Source of the DNA: Desulfitobacterium hafniense DCB-2
GTDB taxonomy: Bacteria; Bacillota; Desulfitobacteriia; Desulfitobacteriales; Desulfitobacteriaceae
Length of the DNA stretch: 64,000 bases
Reading direction: 5' to 3'
Assembly (NCBI RefSeq): GCF_000021925.1
Contig: NC_011830.1
Span: forward strand, 1,326,501 to 1,390,500
Below the pieces are notes generated by a model that worked only from the letters and a program-made list of their open reading frames with translations, did not search any database and was not told the DNA's origin. Made by a program: the position numbers and the translations under genes. Position 1 is the first letter of the stretch, and every line of letters starts with the position of its first letter. Shown here piece after piece: positions 42,927 to 52,552 of the stretch.

Positions 42927-43925
42927 ATGAAACTGAGAAATAAGGTCTTACAGAAGCTAATCGTGCCATCCTTCTTGCGTATGATCACTTTGCTCGTCGC
43001 CATGAGTGTGATTGCCTTTGCCTTGGTGATGTCGTCACCGGTTGATCCCATTGATGGGTTTGTAGGTTCAGAGTCCAATGTCTCCCAGGAGCAAAGGGAT
43101 AATGTAGCCCGTTACTGGGGGCTGGATAAGCCCCCGGCGGAGCGTTTTTTAATCTGGGCAGGGCATGTGCTGCAAGGGGATATGGGGATTTCCAGCACTT
43201 ATCGCTTGCCGGTCACCCAAGTGATCGGGGAACGGGTGAAAGCATCCTTAGCCTTAATGGGAGTAGCCTGGGTTCTTTCCGGGGTAATGGGCTTTGTCCT
43301 TGGCATCCTGGCCGGGGTTAACCGGGGAAGGCTGCTGGATCGCTTCATCAAAACGTTTTGTCTGGCTTTATCTTCAGCTCCGACGTTCTGGATTGGGCTT
43401 TTGATCCTGATGGTCTTCGCTGTGAACCTGCAGTGGTTTCCCATTGGCTTAGCGGCTCCCATCGGCAAGATTGCCTCCGAGGTAACGCTCTGGGAGCGGA
43501 TACATCACCTGATTTTGCCCGCTTTTACACTAAGCATCGTGGGAGTAGCCAATATTGCCCTGCATACCCGGCAGAAAATGATCGATGTTCTGGAGTCGGA
43601 GTATGTGCTCTTTGCCAGAGCAAGGGGAGAGTCCACCTACAGCATTGTTAAGCGGCACGGCATTCGCAATATTATGCTACCGGCGATTACCCTGCAGTTT
43701 GCCTCTTTCAGTGAATTATTCGGGGGCTCTGTCTTGGCAGAGCAGGTCTTTACCTATCCAGGCCTGGGCAATGCCGTGACTCAGGCAGGACTGCGCGGCG
43801 ATGTGCCCCTGTTTTTGGGAATTGCTTTGTTCAGTGCCGTCTTCGTCTTCACAGGGAATTTGCTGGCCAACCTCATCTATGGTATCGTCGATCCCCATAT
43901 AAAGGAGGCTAACCCCCATGGATAA
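42927..43925 (+). CDS. ABC transporter permease, NikB/DppB-like
   Basis: A 332-residue membrane subunit with six helices. ARARGESTYSIVKRHGIRNIMLPAIT is the EAA loop that contacts the ATPases, and ALSSAPTFWIGLLILMVFAVNLQWFP is typical of the family. ATG 42927 has GAGGAAGC ahead, better than ATG 42903. It overlaps the next gene by 8 bases. Confidence 0.92.
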   Translation: MKLRNKVLQKLIVPSFLRMITLLVAMSVIAFALVMSSPVDPIDGFVGSESNVSQEQRDNVARYWGLDKPPAERFLIWAGHVLQGDMGISSTYRLPVTQVIGERVKASLALMGVAWVLSGVMGFVLGILAGVNRGRLLDRFIKTFCLALSSAPTFWIGLLILMVFAVNLQWFPIGLAAPIGKIASEVTLWERIHHLILPAFTLSIVGVANIALHTRQKMIDVLESEYVLFARARGESTYSIVKRHGIRNIMLPAITLQFASFSELFGGSVLAEQVFTYPGLGNAVTQAGLRGDVPLFLGIALFSAVFVFTGNLLANLIYGIVDPHIKEANPHG

Positions 43926-44778
43926 CTACACAATGACAGCTGAATTGACAAGGAATGGGGGCTTTAACCGGCGAACCAAGACCTTTTTGATGTTGGGTTT
44001 TTGCGCAGCAGTATTGATCGCCATCACGGTGGTGGGTGTGACGATGGGTCCGGAAGCCTATGCGCCGGACTATGGGGCCAAAAAGCTGGCACCCTCGGCA
44101 GCTCATTGGTTTGGCACCGATTATCTGGGACGGGATATGTTTGCCCGGACGATTAAGGGTTTGTCCACCAGCATTCTGGTTGGCCTGTTAGCGGCCACGG
44201 TCAGCGCGGTCATCGCTTTGGTCCTGGGCATCGTGGCGGCTACAGCCGGTGGCAAGGTGGATCAATGCATTAGCTGGCTTGTGGATTTGTGCATGGGAAT
44301 TCCCCATATCGTCTTGCTGATGCTGGTATCCTTTATGCTGGGGAGGGGGCTTCAGGGAGTGATTATTGCCGTAGCCGTAACTCACTGGCCGGCTCTAACC
44401 CGGGTGGTGCGGGCTGAAGTCCTCCAGATCCGCCATGCCCACTATGTCCAGGCCGCCCAAAAATTAGGCAAGAGCAGCTGGACCATTGCCAAAGATCATA
44501 TTGCCCCCCATGTCTTCCCGCAATTCGTGATCGGACTGATTTTGCTTTTTCCCCACGCTATTCTTCATGAAGCGGCCATTACCTTTTTAGGTTATGGACT
44601 GCCTCTCGATATGCCGGCGGTGGGGGTCATACTTTCTGAAGCTATGAAACACCTGGCCACGGGGATGTGGTGGCTGGCGTTCTTCCCGGGCGTGATGCTC
44701 TTGCTCATCGTCATGATGTTTGAAGCCATCGGGGAAAGCCTGAGACGGCTGATCGATCCCTATAGTGCTCAAGAATAG
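43918..44778 (+). CDS. ABC transporter permease, NikC/DppC-like
   Basis: A 286-residue permease. HWFGTDYLGRDMFARTIKG marks the DppC/NikC subgroup, and VVRAEVLQIRHAHYVQAAQKLGKSSW is the EAA loop. Forms the channel with the preceding NikB-like protein. AAGGAGG lies inside the end of the previous gene. Confidence 0.92.
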   Translation: MDNYTMTAELTRNGGFNRRTKTFLMLGFCAAVLIAITVVGVTMGPEAYAPDYGAKKLAPSAAHWFGTDYLGRDMFARTIKGLSTSILVGLLAATVSAVIALVLGIVAATAGGKVDQCISWLVDLCMGIPHIVLLMLVSFMLGRGLQGVIIAVAVTHWPALTRVVRAEVLQIRHAHYVQAAQKLGKSSWTIAKDHIAPHVFPQFVIGLILLFPHAILHEAAITFLGYGLPLDMPAVGVILSEAMKHLATGMWWLAFFPGVMLLLIVMMFEAIGESLRRLIDPYSAQE

Positions 44779-44789
44779 GAGGGATAGGT

Positions 44790-45701
44790 ATGAGTCTTCT
44801 CGAAGTGAATAATCTGTCCGTTAAATTCCGGATGTATGAAAAAGGGCTCAGGCAGCGGGAGCTGGAGGTCATAACCCATCTGGATGTCACCATCCATAAA
44901 GGGGAGATTTTAGCGGTCGTCGGCTCCAGCGGTTCAGGCAAGAGTCTGCTGGCCCATGCTATCTTAGGAATTCTCCCTGCCAATGCCACCATGGCGGGTA
45001 CCTTGAAGTATGAGGGAGAGCCCCTCACCCCCCAACGCCAGAAAAAGTTGCGTGGTCATGAGATCGCCCTGGTTCCCCAATCCGTATCCTACCTTGATCC
45101 TCTCATGCGGGTTGCCAAGCAGGTCCGCGGTGAGCAAGGGACCCAGGAGCAGCAGCGGAAAGCTTTTGAGCGCTTTGCCCTCCAAGAGGAGGTCGGTCAA
45201 AAATTCCCCTTTCAGCTTTCCGGCGGGATGGCCCGCCGGGTCTTGGTTGCCACCGCAGTGCTCGGTGATGCCAAGCTGATCATAGCCGATGAGCCGACTC
45301 CCGGACTCAATCCGGAAATTGCCGAGGAGACCATGCGGATTTTTCGTGAACTGGCCGACCAGGGCTGTGGTGTGATGCTCATTACTCATGATATCGACTT
45401 GGCTTTAAAATACGCGGATCGGATTGCCGTCTTCTATGCGGGTACCACCGTGGAGGTCACACCGGTTGAGAATTTCCTGGGGGGTGAAGAGGCCTTGCGT
45501 CATCCCTATAGCCGGGCTTTATGGCAGGCTCTTCCCCAAAACGGTTTTCATCCTATTGCCGGTTCCCAGCCTTATGCAGGAAGCATCCTCACAGGCTGCC
45601 GGTTTGCTCCCCGCTGTGCACAGATCAGCCGGGAATGTGCCGGGGAAGTACCGATGCGCAGAGTGGGAGATTGTGAAGTGAGGTGTGTCCATGCTTCTTG
45701 A
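44790..45701 (+). CDS. ABC transporter ATPase, NikD/DppD-like
   Basis: A 303-residue ATPase. Walker A VGSSGSGKSLLAHAIL, signature LSGGMARRVLVATAV, Walker B LIIADEPTPGLNPE and the switch His in LITHDIDLALKYAD are present. The C-terminal domain has CRFAPRCAQISREC, a conserved Cys cluster of oligopeptide and nickel ATPases. AGGAGG is ahead of the start, and the end overlaps the next gene. Confidence 0.93.
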   Translation: MSLLEVNNLSVKFRMYEKGLRQRELEVITHLDVTIHKGEILAVVGSSGSGKSLLAHAILGILPANATMAGTLKYEGEPLTPQRQKKLRGHEIALVPQSVSYLDPLMRVAKQVRGEQGTQEQQRKAFERFALQEEVGQKFPFQLSGGMARRVLVATAVLGDAKLIIADEPTPGLNPEIAEETMRIFRELADQGCGVMLITHDIDLALKYADRIAVFYAGTTVEVTPVENFLGGEEALRHPYSRALWQALPQNGFHPIAGSQPYAGSILTGCRFAPRCAQISRECAGEVPMRRVGDCEVRCVHAS

Positions 45702-46290
45702 GGGAAAAAATATTTGCTTCCGCTATGGCCAACCTTGGCTTCTTCAGGATATCAATCTTCAGCTTGAAGAAGGGGAGAGGGTGGGACTGATTGGGCCTTC
45801 CGGGTGTGGCAAAAGCACCCTGGCCAAAATCCTCTCCGGTTATCTTAAACCAATCCGGGGAGAGGTATTGCTGGCCGGCAAGCCTTTACCAGAAAAGGGC
45901 TATTGTCCGGTTCAACTCATCTATCAGCACCCTGAAAAAGCCCTCAATCCCCGCTGGAAGCTGGGAGCCTCCCTGGCGGAGGGGTGGGAGCCTGATGACC
46001 AAACCCTTGAGGAACTGGGGATTGAGAAGGAATGGCTGAAACGCTATCCCAACGAGCTTTCAGGAGGAGAATTGCAGCGCTTCTGTATCGCCCGGGTGCT
46101 GGGCCACCCGACCCGCTTTATCCTCGCCGATGAAATAAGCACCATGCTGGATGTGATCACCCAGGCTCAGATTTGGGATGTGTTGCTGAAGATCATCAAA
46201 GAGCGCAATATGGGGTTGTTGACCGTCACCCATAACCGCGCTCTTGCTGAAAAGATTTGTACACGTCTTATTCATTTTGAAGATCTCTGA
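45691..46290 (+). CDS. ABC transporter ATPase, NikE-like, short form
   Basis: A 199-residue ATPase. Walker A is GPSGCGKSTLAKILSG, the signature LSGGELQRFCIARVLG, Walker B FILADEISTMLDVITQAQIW, and the switch His in LTVTHNRALAE. It lacks the C-terminal extension of typical DppF/NikE proteins and is thus nearer the NikE core. ATG 45691 lies inside the end of the NikD-like gene. Last gene of the operon. Confidence 0.92.
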   Translation: MLLEGKNICFRYGQPWLLQDINLQLEEGERVGLIGPSGCGKSTLAKILSGYLKPIRGEVLLAGKPLPEKGYCPVQLIYQHPEKALNPRWKLGASLAEGWEPDDQTLEELGIEKEWLKRYPNELSGGELQRFCIARVLGHPTRFILADEISTMLDVITQAQIWDVLLKIIKERNMGLLTVTHNRALAEKICTRLIHFEDL

Positions 46291-46351
46291 ACTGCTCTTT
46301 CAGTTGAGGAGTGTATATATTGGGGTCCTCTCTGTTAGAGGGCAATAAAAG

Positions 46352-46377
46352 ACCGAGGCCATGGGTGCCTCGGTTTT
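46352..46377 (+). terminator. Terminator of the ABC transporter operon
   Basis: ACCGAGGC and GCCTCGGT make an 8-bp stem around CATGGGT, then TTTTC. Between 46291 and 46396 there is no gene. Confidence 0.8.
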
Positions 46378-46396
46378 CGTTAACCCCTTTTAGCCT

Positions 46397-46480
46397 TTAA
46401 CCCGCAAATTTGTAGCCCACACCCCAGACGGTCAGGATGTATTCCGGGCGGCCGGGGTCCAGTTCGACTTTATCTTTGGC
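46397..46480 (-). pseudogene. C-terminal remnant of an OmpR-family response regulator
   Basis: The minus strand encodes about 27 residues, ending in DPGRPEYILTVWGVGYKFAG and a stop. That is the end of a winged-helix OmpR-type regulator. Nothing upstream continues it: at about 46472-46480 the sequence switches to DMSO-reductase coding sequence on the plus strand. It is a leftover of a deletion or rearrangement. Confidence 0.85.
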
Positions 46481-47929
46481 TGGGCGTCAGCAAGAACTCA
46501 GAATGCCGATAGCCTTCCCCAACTGGTGATGACCATCGGAGCCATGACCGGGCATATGGGAAAATCCGGGCATATGTGCGGAGTAAGCTGCCACACCGGC
46601 TCCAGCAATGGCGGACCGGGCTTGGTGAGCGCAGGTAAAGATGGACTGCCTTCCGTGGAGAATCCTGTGGACGACAGCCTCAACCATACGGAAATGTGGC
46701 GGGCCATCGTCGACGGAAAGTATAATTTTACAGGTCAAATGAAGTGGAAAAAGGGAGAAATGCGCGACATTGACATCCGCGCTATTTACCACGATACCAG
46801 TGCCCGTCTGCAAACTGCCGACGGTATGACCAAAGGGATCGAAGCCCATCGCAAGGTGGAGCTGGTGGTAAGCCACGCTCAATTCTTAACCACCAACGCT
46901 AAGTATTCAGACTTCGTGCTGCCCCTGACTACAGAATGGGAAAAACTTGGCGGGTTTGTCACCGGCAACCGGGAAATCTTGATTATGTATTCCCAAATTA
47001 CCGAAAAAATGTATGAATGTGAAAGCGATCAATGGATTGCCATAGAATTAGGAAAGCGTCTTGGGGTAGATGTCAGCAAAGCCTTTCCTATTGACGAAAA
47101 ACAACAATTCTTTAATAAAATTGCCGGCAGCAAGGTGACTTTACCGGATGGCAAGACAAAAGCCCCTCTGGTTACCATCACGGAAGCAGATATTGCTGAG
47201 TGGGGAGTGGAAGGGAAGCCCCAGGAAGGTCAAATCACCCTTAAAGAGTTTAAAGAGCAAGGCCTCTATCAGGTCGAAAGAAAACCGGGAGATAATTACG
47301 GCTTTATCGCTTATAAGAAATTCAGAGATGATCCGGCGGCCAATCCGGTAGGCACCGAAAGCGGCAAGATGGAGATTTATTCCCGTGCTCTTGCCCAGAG
47401 AATCAACAATATGGGATATAGCAAGATCGAGCCGATTCCCGCCTATATTCCACCGGTTGAAGGCTATCAAGCCACTTTCAGTGATTGGAAGAGCAAGGCC
47501 AAAGGAGACTATCCTTTCCAAGTGATTAATCCTCACTATCTGCGCCGCTCCCACTCCGTCTTTGATAATGTCCAATGGCTCAGAGAAACCTGGCCTAATC
47601 CTGTCTTCATCAATGCTCAGGATGCCAAAGCTAAAGGGATCATGGATGGAGATACCGTCTTGTTAACCAGCCAACATGGCAAGGTCCTGCGCACTGCTTT
47701 GGTTACCGAGCGCTTTATGCCGGGTGTCATCGGCCTGCCTCATGGTTCTTGGGTGGACATGGACGAAAAAACCGGTATTGATAAAGGCGGAGCAGACAAC
47801 ATTCTCTGCGGTCCGGTATCTACGGGACAAGGTGCTTCCGGCTGGAATACCTGTATCGTTCAGCTTGAGAAATATGCTGGAGCTTCATTAATCCCGGATG
47901 TAGAAAAACCCCAACGGATCATTTTTTAG
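46478..47929 (+). pseudogene. DMSO reductase-like catalytic subunit, 5'-truncated
   Basis: The C-terminal half of a molybdopterin oxidoreductase. From GWASARTQNADSLPQLVMTI it aligns with the complete paralogue at 49375 from about residue 363 on (SSAAARTSVGEQFCQAFLTV); MTKGIEAHRKVELVVSHAQFL, EWEKLGGFVTGNREI and HYLRRSHSVFDN also have clear counterparts. The first ~362 residues, with Tat signal, 4Fe-4S cluster and the front part of the cofactor site, are missing. An ATG at 46526 lacks a ribosome binding site. The remaining frame is intact, which points to a recent loss. Confidence 0.88.
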
Positions 47930-47946
47930 AAGGGAGCGTGCAGTAA

Positions 47947-48522
47947 ATGGGTTATTTGGGATTCTATTTTGATATGACGGCCTGTATTGGCTGCAGAACC
48001 TGTCAGATTGCCTGTAAAGATAAAAATGATTTGAAAGTAGGCACGATCTTTAGGCAAGCCAGAACCTACGAAGTAGGGGTTTATCCGGCTCCCGGGGCCT
48101 ACCACTATTCAGGAAGCTGCAACCATTGCGCTCAGCCTAAATGTGTGGAAGGATGTCCTACCGGGGCCATGCATGTAGCTGAAGACGGCACTGTTCAGCA
48201 TGACAGAGGCAAATGTATTGGCTGCAGGTACTGTACCTGGGCTTGCCCCTATGGGGTGCCTCAATTCATCAAAGATTTGGGGAAAGTAGGAAAATGTGAC
48301 GGTTGCAAGGACTTGCGCGATGAAGGCAAGAACCCCGTCTGTGTGGATGCCTGCCCGATGCGGGCCCTGGAGTGGGGAGATACGGATGAATTGAAGGCTA
48401 AACACGGTGACACCACCAGTGAATTGGCAATTCTGCCTGAAGCGTCCCGGACGAAGCCGTCCCTGGTGATCAAGGCGAAAAGAATTGCTGCTCAAAAAGA
48501 CTTCAGGTATAAGGAGGTTTAA
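47947..48522 (+). CDS. dmsB: DMSO reductase-like iron-sulfur subunit (copy 1)
   Basis: A 191-residue electron-transfer subunit with four 4Fe-4S sites: CIGCRTCQIAC, CNHCAQPKCVEGCP, CIGCRYCTWACP and CDGCKDLRDEGKNPVCVDACP. It passes electrons from the membrane anchor to a molybdenum subunit. It follows the truncated dmsA by 17 bases with AAGGGAG ahead. Its own catalytic partner is broken, so it may be idle or serve the second set's catalytic subunit. Confidence 0.93.
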   Translation: MGYLGFYFDMTACIGCRTCQIACKDKNDLKVGTIFRQARTYEVGVYPAPGAYHYSGSCNHCAQPKCVEGCPTGAMHVAEDGTVQHDRGKCIGCRYCTWACPYGVPQFIKDLGKVGKCDGCKDLRDEGKNPVCVDACPMRALEWGDTDELKAKHGDTTSELAILPEASRTKPSLVIKAKRIAAQKDFRYKEV

Positions 48523-48524
48523 GT

Positions 48525-49355
48525 ATGGGTGAAAGCGCTTTACTGGTATTTTCCTTTTTCATGCAGGCCTCTATCGGAATTATGCTATTTATGACCCTTG
48601 GCAAGATCCTCCACGCTGATCAAGAGTTTAAGAAAGCGGCCTATCTGGCCGCCGGTTTAAGCATCATCGGCGTAATTGCTTCCCTGGCTCACTTAGGGAA
48701 ACCACTGGCTGCCCTGAATTCTCTTCTCAATGTGGGAAGTTCCTGGCTGAGCAGAGAAGTCCTGTTTAGCGGTGTATTTATGGGCATCGCCGTGCTTTAT
48801 GCTCTGGTCCAATATCTCAAGGTGGAGAATCAAGGGATTAAAGCAGCGCTCAGATGGGCTGGCAGCGGGATTGGCTTAATCGCCGTATTCTCCATGGCGA
48901 AACTTTATTCCACTGCTTCGGTTCCCGTTTGGCAGGGGGCCAATACCTTTGCTGATTTTTATGGAACAACCCTTGCCGTCGGCGCCTTGCTTTTCCTGGC
49001 CTTAAGTTTTAAAGAATTACAGGGTAAGGATAAAAAGATCCTTGGTTTGATCGTCCTGGCCGCCGTCGTCATTCAAGCTGCCGTAGCGGTACCCTATGGG
49101 ATTAACCTGGGTCTTGGCGGGTCGGCCGCCCATGCCAGCGCCGAAATCCTCAATGGCTTGAGTGCAGCGGTTGGCTTAAAATGGCTCCTTGTTCTTGGCG
49201 GAGCAGGAATTTTGCTTTGGCCCACTCTTCAGCAGGAGGCGAAGTCTGCCACAGGGATGATTTATCTGGCCGGTATAGCTTTGGTCTGTGGTCAGTTTAT
49301 TGGCCGGTATATTTTTTACGCCGCCATGGTCGTTACCAACATTGGACTAATTTAA
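48525..49355 (+). CDS. dmsC: DMSO reductase-like membrane anchor (copy 1)
   Basis: A 276-residue protein with eight membrane helices, the quinol-oxidising anchor. FSFFMQASIGIMLFMTLGKI, SIIGVIASLAHLGKPLAALNSL, GSSWLSREVLFSGVFMG and QFIGRYIFYAAMVVTN are DmsC-type. It begins 2 bases after dmsB. A very similar copy lies at 52553. Confidence 0.93.
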   Translation: MGESALLVFSFFMQASIGIMLFMTLGKILHADQEFKKAAYLAAGLSIIGVIASLAHLGKPLAALNSLLNVGSSWLSREVLFSGVFMGIAVLYALVQYLKVENQGIKAALRWAGSGIGLIAVFSMAKLYSTASVPVWQGANTFADFYGTTLAVGALLFLALSFKELQGKDKKILGLIVLAAVVIQAAVAVPYGINLGLGGSAAHASAEILNGLSAAVGLKWLLVLGGAGILLWPTLQQEAKSATGMIYLAGIALVCGQFIGRYIFYAAMVVTNIGLI

Positions 49356-49374
49356 AAGGAGGCTATTCATACTC

Positions 49375-51972
49375 ATGACAAAGTTCTTTGATAAGATCAA
49401 TGAAATGACAATCAGCCGCAGAAACTTCATTAAAGCCAGTACCGCTGCTGCTGCCAGCTTATCTTTAGTGGGCTGTGGCAATACTCTGACCACCACCAAT
49501 GCGGGTCAGGCTGCCAATGAAGAAGGAACATGGATTACAGCGGCTTGCTGGCATAACTGCGGCGGACGCTGCCTGAACAAGGCCTTGGTGGTGGACGGCG
49601 TCGTTGTCCGTCAAAAAACCGATGACACCCATCCGGACAGCCCGGATTATCCACAGCAAAGGGGCTGCGCCAGAGGGAGATCCCAGCGCCAGCAGATTTT
49701 TGGCGCCGATCGCTTAAGATACCCCATGAAACGCAAAAATTGGAACCCAGGGGACGGCGGCAAGAGAGAGCTCCGGGGTAAAGATGAGTGGGTAAGAATT
49801 TCCTGGGAAGAAGCCCTGGATCATGTCGCCGCCGAATTAAAACGTGTCAAAGAAACCTATGGCAATAAAGCCATTCTCGCTAAAAGCACGGGTCCGGCTC
49901 TTAATGCTTACGGCGGAGCTATGACCTACTGGGGTTGTACTTCAGATGGAGCATGGCCAAAACCTCAGCAATTTATGAACGGCGGCCGTTCCAGAGGCTC
50001 CAACGACCGCTTGGATCTGAGAAACTCCAAACTCATTGTCTTGTGGGGAGCTAATCCCGTATGGAGCAGTGGCGGCAATCCTGCCTATAACTTTAAACAG
50101 GCCAAAGAAGCAGGGGCCAAATTCATTATCGTCGATCCACTCTATAACGACACAGCCCAACTCCTTGCCGATCAGTGGATTCCGGTAAGACCTGGAACCG
50201 ATACGGCCTTATTGTTGGGAATGGCCCATTATATGATCACCAATAACCTCCATGATCAGGAATTCCTCGATAAATACTGCGTGGGCTTTGATGCCGAGCA
50301 TATGCCGGAAGGTGCTGATCCGAAAGAGAACTTTAAGGATTATGTTCTGGGAACCTATGACGGCACACCCAAAACTCCGGAATGGGCTTCCGAGCATTGC
50401 GGAACCGATCCGGATCTGATCCGCTCTTTCGCTCATGAGGTTGCCGTGACGAAACCCATGACCTTCACCAGTTCCTCGGCAGCGGCCAGAACCTCCGTAG
50501 GGGAACAATTCTGCCAGGCCTTCCTGACCGTGGGCTGGATGACCGGAAATGTAGGGAAACCAGGGGCCAGCGTCTGCTCCAATAACCGTCATAATACCCA
50601 AAGCTATGGCGGACCGGCTCTTGTCAAAGCGGGAGGTGCCGGCGGCAAATCTCCGGCTAATCCTGTCTATAAAGAGCCTACCTTCCCCGGCCCCGATCCT
50701 TTTAAAACAGACTGGCATGGCATCGTTATCGACGAAGCCTGGGACGCGGTGATCAATGGGGAGTACACTGCAGGAGTAAGAGGCAAACAGCCCTGCGATA
50801 TCCGCATGATTTGGAATATCGGCTCGGGCAATGTGCTCAACCAGAATACCGATATCATGAAAGGAATCGAAGCCTTCCGCAAAGTTGAATTTGTGGTAAC
50901 ATCGGCCCATTTCCTTACCGCCACGGCCCAATATGCAGATATCGTGCTTCCGGCTACCACCGAGTGGGAAAGACTGGGCGGTTTCTTAACGGGCAACCCG
51001 GAAATGATCATTTTCTACAGCCAAATCACCCAACCCATGTTTGAGGCCAAAGATGATGATTGGATGTATGCCGAGATCGGCAAGCGGCTGGGCTTGGATC
51101 CTGCTGATTTTGATCCCCTTTCCCCTGAGCAGAAGCTCTTCAATATGGTGGCCGGCTGCACCGTGATGAAGGAAGACGGCTCAGGCTATGAGAAGCTGGT
51201 GACCATTACCGCTGAGGATATTGCCGCCCTGGGAGTGAAAGGGACTCCCCAGGAAGGCCGCATCAGCTATCAAGAATTTAAGGAACAAGGAGTCTATCAG
51301 GTGCCCCGTTCCCCTGGAGACCAATACACCTATATTGACTATAAAGACTTCATTGAGGACCCTGAAAAGAACCCGCTGGGCACCGAAAGCGGCAAATTCC
51401 AAATCCACAGCCAAGGCTTGGCCGATACGATCAATGCTTATGGCTGGAACACCTTAGCTCCCATCCCTAAGTATCAATATGTTACTGAAGGTTATGAAGA
51501 GACCTTCGCCAACTTTGAGAAGAAAGAGAAGAGCGGCTATCCGCTCCAGCTCACCACGATCCACTATGCACGCCGCAGCCATTCCACCTTGGATAATATC
51601 TCCTGGCTCAGAGAGGCGTTCCAAAACAGACTTTATATTCATCCTGCCGATGCTGCCGCCAGAGGAATCGCTAAAAATGATATCGTGAAAATCAGCAGCC
51701 GTCATGGCCAAGTGATCCGGCCTGTGTATATCACAGAGAGAATCATGCCGGGAACCCTTACTTTAGGTCAGGGCGCTTGGGCGGAAGTGGACGACGAAAC
51801 CGGTATCTGTAAGGCAGGCGCCACCAATGTACTGAATGGAGGACTTCCTACCGGACAAGGGGTGCAGGCATACAACACATGTAATGTTCAAGTCGAGAAG
51901 TATGACAGCAAACTGGAAACCGACTATTTATGGCCCAAACGGATTGTTGCTGCACAAGGGGGGAATAAATAA
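49375..51972 (+). CDS. dmsA: DMSO reductase-like molybdopterin catalytic subunit (copy 2)
   Basis: An 865-residue catalytic subunit. The Tat signal is TISRRNFIKAST, followed by a lipobox-like SLVGC. The FS0 iron-sulfur cluster uses CWHNCGGRC and a Cys in RGCARGR. The bis-MGD-binding body follows (IVLWGANPVWSSGG, FIIVDPLYNDTAQLLADQWIPVRPGTD), and the C-terminal domain has PTGQGVQAYNTCNVQ. It acts outside the membrane. Which substrate it reduces (DMSO, TMAO or another) cannot be read. It starts 19 bases after dmsC copy 1. Confidence 0.93.
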   Translation: MTKFFDKINEMTISRRNFIKASTAAAASLSLVGCGNTLTTTNAGQAANEEGTWITAACWHNCGGRCLNKALVVDGVVVRQKTDDTHPDSPDYPQQRGCARGRSQRQQIFGADRLRYPMKRKNWNPGDGGKRELRGKDEWVRISWEEALDHVAAELKRVKETYGNKAILAKSTGPALNAYGGAMTYWGCTSDGAWPKPQQFMNGGRSRGSNDRLDLRNSKLIVLWGANPVWSSGGNPAYNFKQAKEAGAKFIIVDPLYNDTAQLLADQWIPVRPGTDTALLLGMAHYMITNNLHDQEFLDKYCVGFDAEHMPEGADPKENFKDYVLGTYDGTPKTPEWASEHCGTDPDLIRSFAHEVAVTKPMTFTSSSAAARTSVGEQFCQAFLTVGWMTGNVGKPGASVCSNNRHNTQSYGGPALVKAGGAGGKSPANPVYKEPTFPGPDPFKTDWHGIVIDEAWDAVINGEYTAGVRGKQPCDIRMIWNIGSGNVLNQNTDIMKGIEAFRKVEFVVTSAHFLTATAQYADIVLPATTEWERLGGFLTGNPEMIIFYSQITQPMFEAKDDDWMYAEIGKRLGLDPADFDPLSPEQKLFNMVAGCTVMKEDGSGYEKLVTITAEDIAALGVKGTPQEGRISYQEFKEQGVYQVPRSPGDQYTYIDYKDFIEDPEKNPLGTESGKFQIHSQGLADTINAYGWNTLAPIPKYQYVTEGYEETFANFEKKEKSGYPLQLTTIHYARRSHSTLDNISWLREAFQNRLYIHPADAAARGIAKNDIVKISSRHGQVIRPVYITERIMPGTLTLGQGAWAEVDDETGICKAGATNVLNGGLPTGQGVQAYNTCNVQVEKYDSKLETDYLWPKRIVAAQGGNK

Positions 51973-52550
51973 TGGCGCAATATGGATTCTACTTTGATAT
52001 GACCGCTTGTGGCGGATGCAAAACCTGCCAAATTGCTTGTAACGATCGCAATGACCTGAAGCCCGGAACTTTGTTCAGAAGAGTTAAAGGCTTTGAAGGC
52101 GGGAAGTTCCCCACGCCTTGGATTTACTACCTTTCCATCACCTGCAACCACTGCAAAGAACCTAAATGTGTGGAAGGCTGCCCAACTCAGGCTATGCATA
52201 AGCTGGAGAATGGGATTGTCGCCCACGATAAAAGCAAATGCATCGGCTGCCGTTATTGCACTTGGAGCTGCCCTTATGGGGTTCCTCAATTTATCGAAGA
52301 AACCGGCCAGGTCAGCAAATGCGATATGTGCCAAAACTTAGTGGAAAAAGGGGAGAACCCTGCCTGCGTCGATGCCTGCACCATGAGAGCTATCAAATGG
52401 GGAGAGCTTGACGAACTGCGGGCAAAATATGGGGCGGATGCCGTAAGTGACTTGCCGGTGCTGCCCAGCTCTGCCAAAACAACCCCCTCCGTTCTGATCA
52501 AACCCAAAACCGTTGCTCTCAATAAAGAATTTATAGTGAAGGAGGACTGA
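51972..52550 (+). CDS. dmsB: DMSO reductase-like iron-sulfur subunit (copy 2)
   Basis: A 192-residue four-cluster ferredoxin subunit: CGGCKTCQIAC, CNHCKEPKCVEGCP, CIGCRYCTWSCP and CDMCQNLVEKGENPACVDAC. Its ATG overlaps the dmsA stop by one base (TAATG). It is clearly paralogous to the protein at 47947 but diverged through most of its length, so the duplication is not recent. Confidence 0.94.
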   Translation: MAQYGFYFDMTACGGCKTCQIACNDRNDLKPGTLFRRVKGFEGGKFPTPWIYYLSITCNHCKEPKCVEGCPTQAMHKLENGIVAHDKSKCIGCRYCTWSCPYGVPQFIEETGQVSKCDMCQNLVEKGENPACVDACTMRAIKWGELDELRAKYGADAVSDLPVLPSSAKTTPSVLIKPKTVALNKEFIVKED

Positions 52551-52552
52551 TC

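Noticed and set aside
46526..47929. A stand-alone short molybdoenzyme
   Set aside because: There is no ribosome binding site at the ATG, coding similarity extends upstream of it to 46478, and the cluster and much of the cofactor site are missing. A truncated gene is the better reading.
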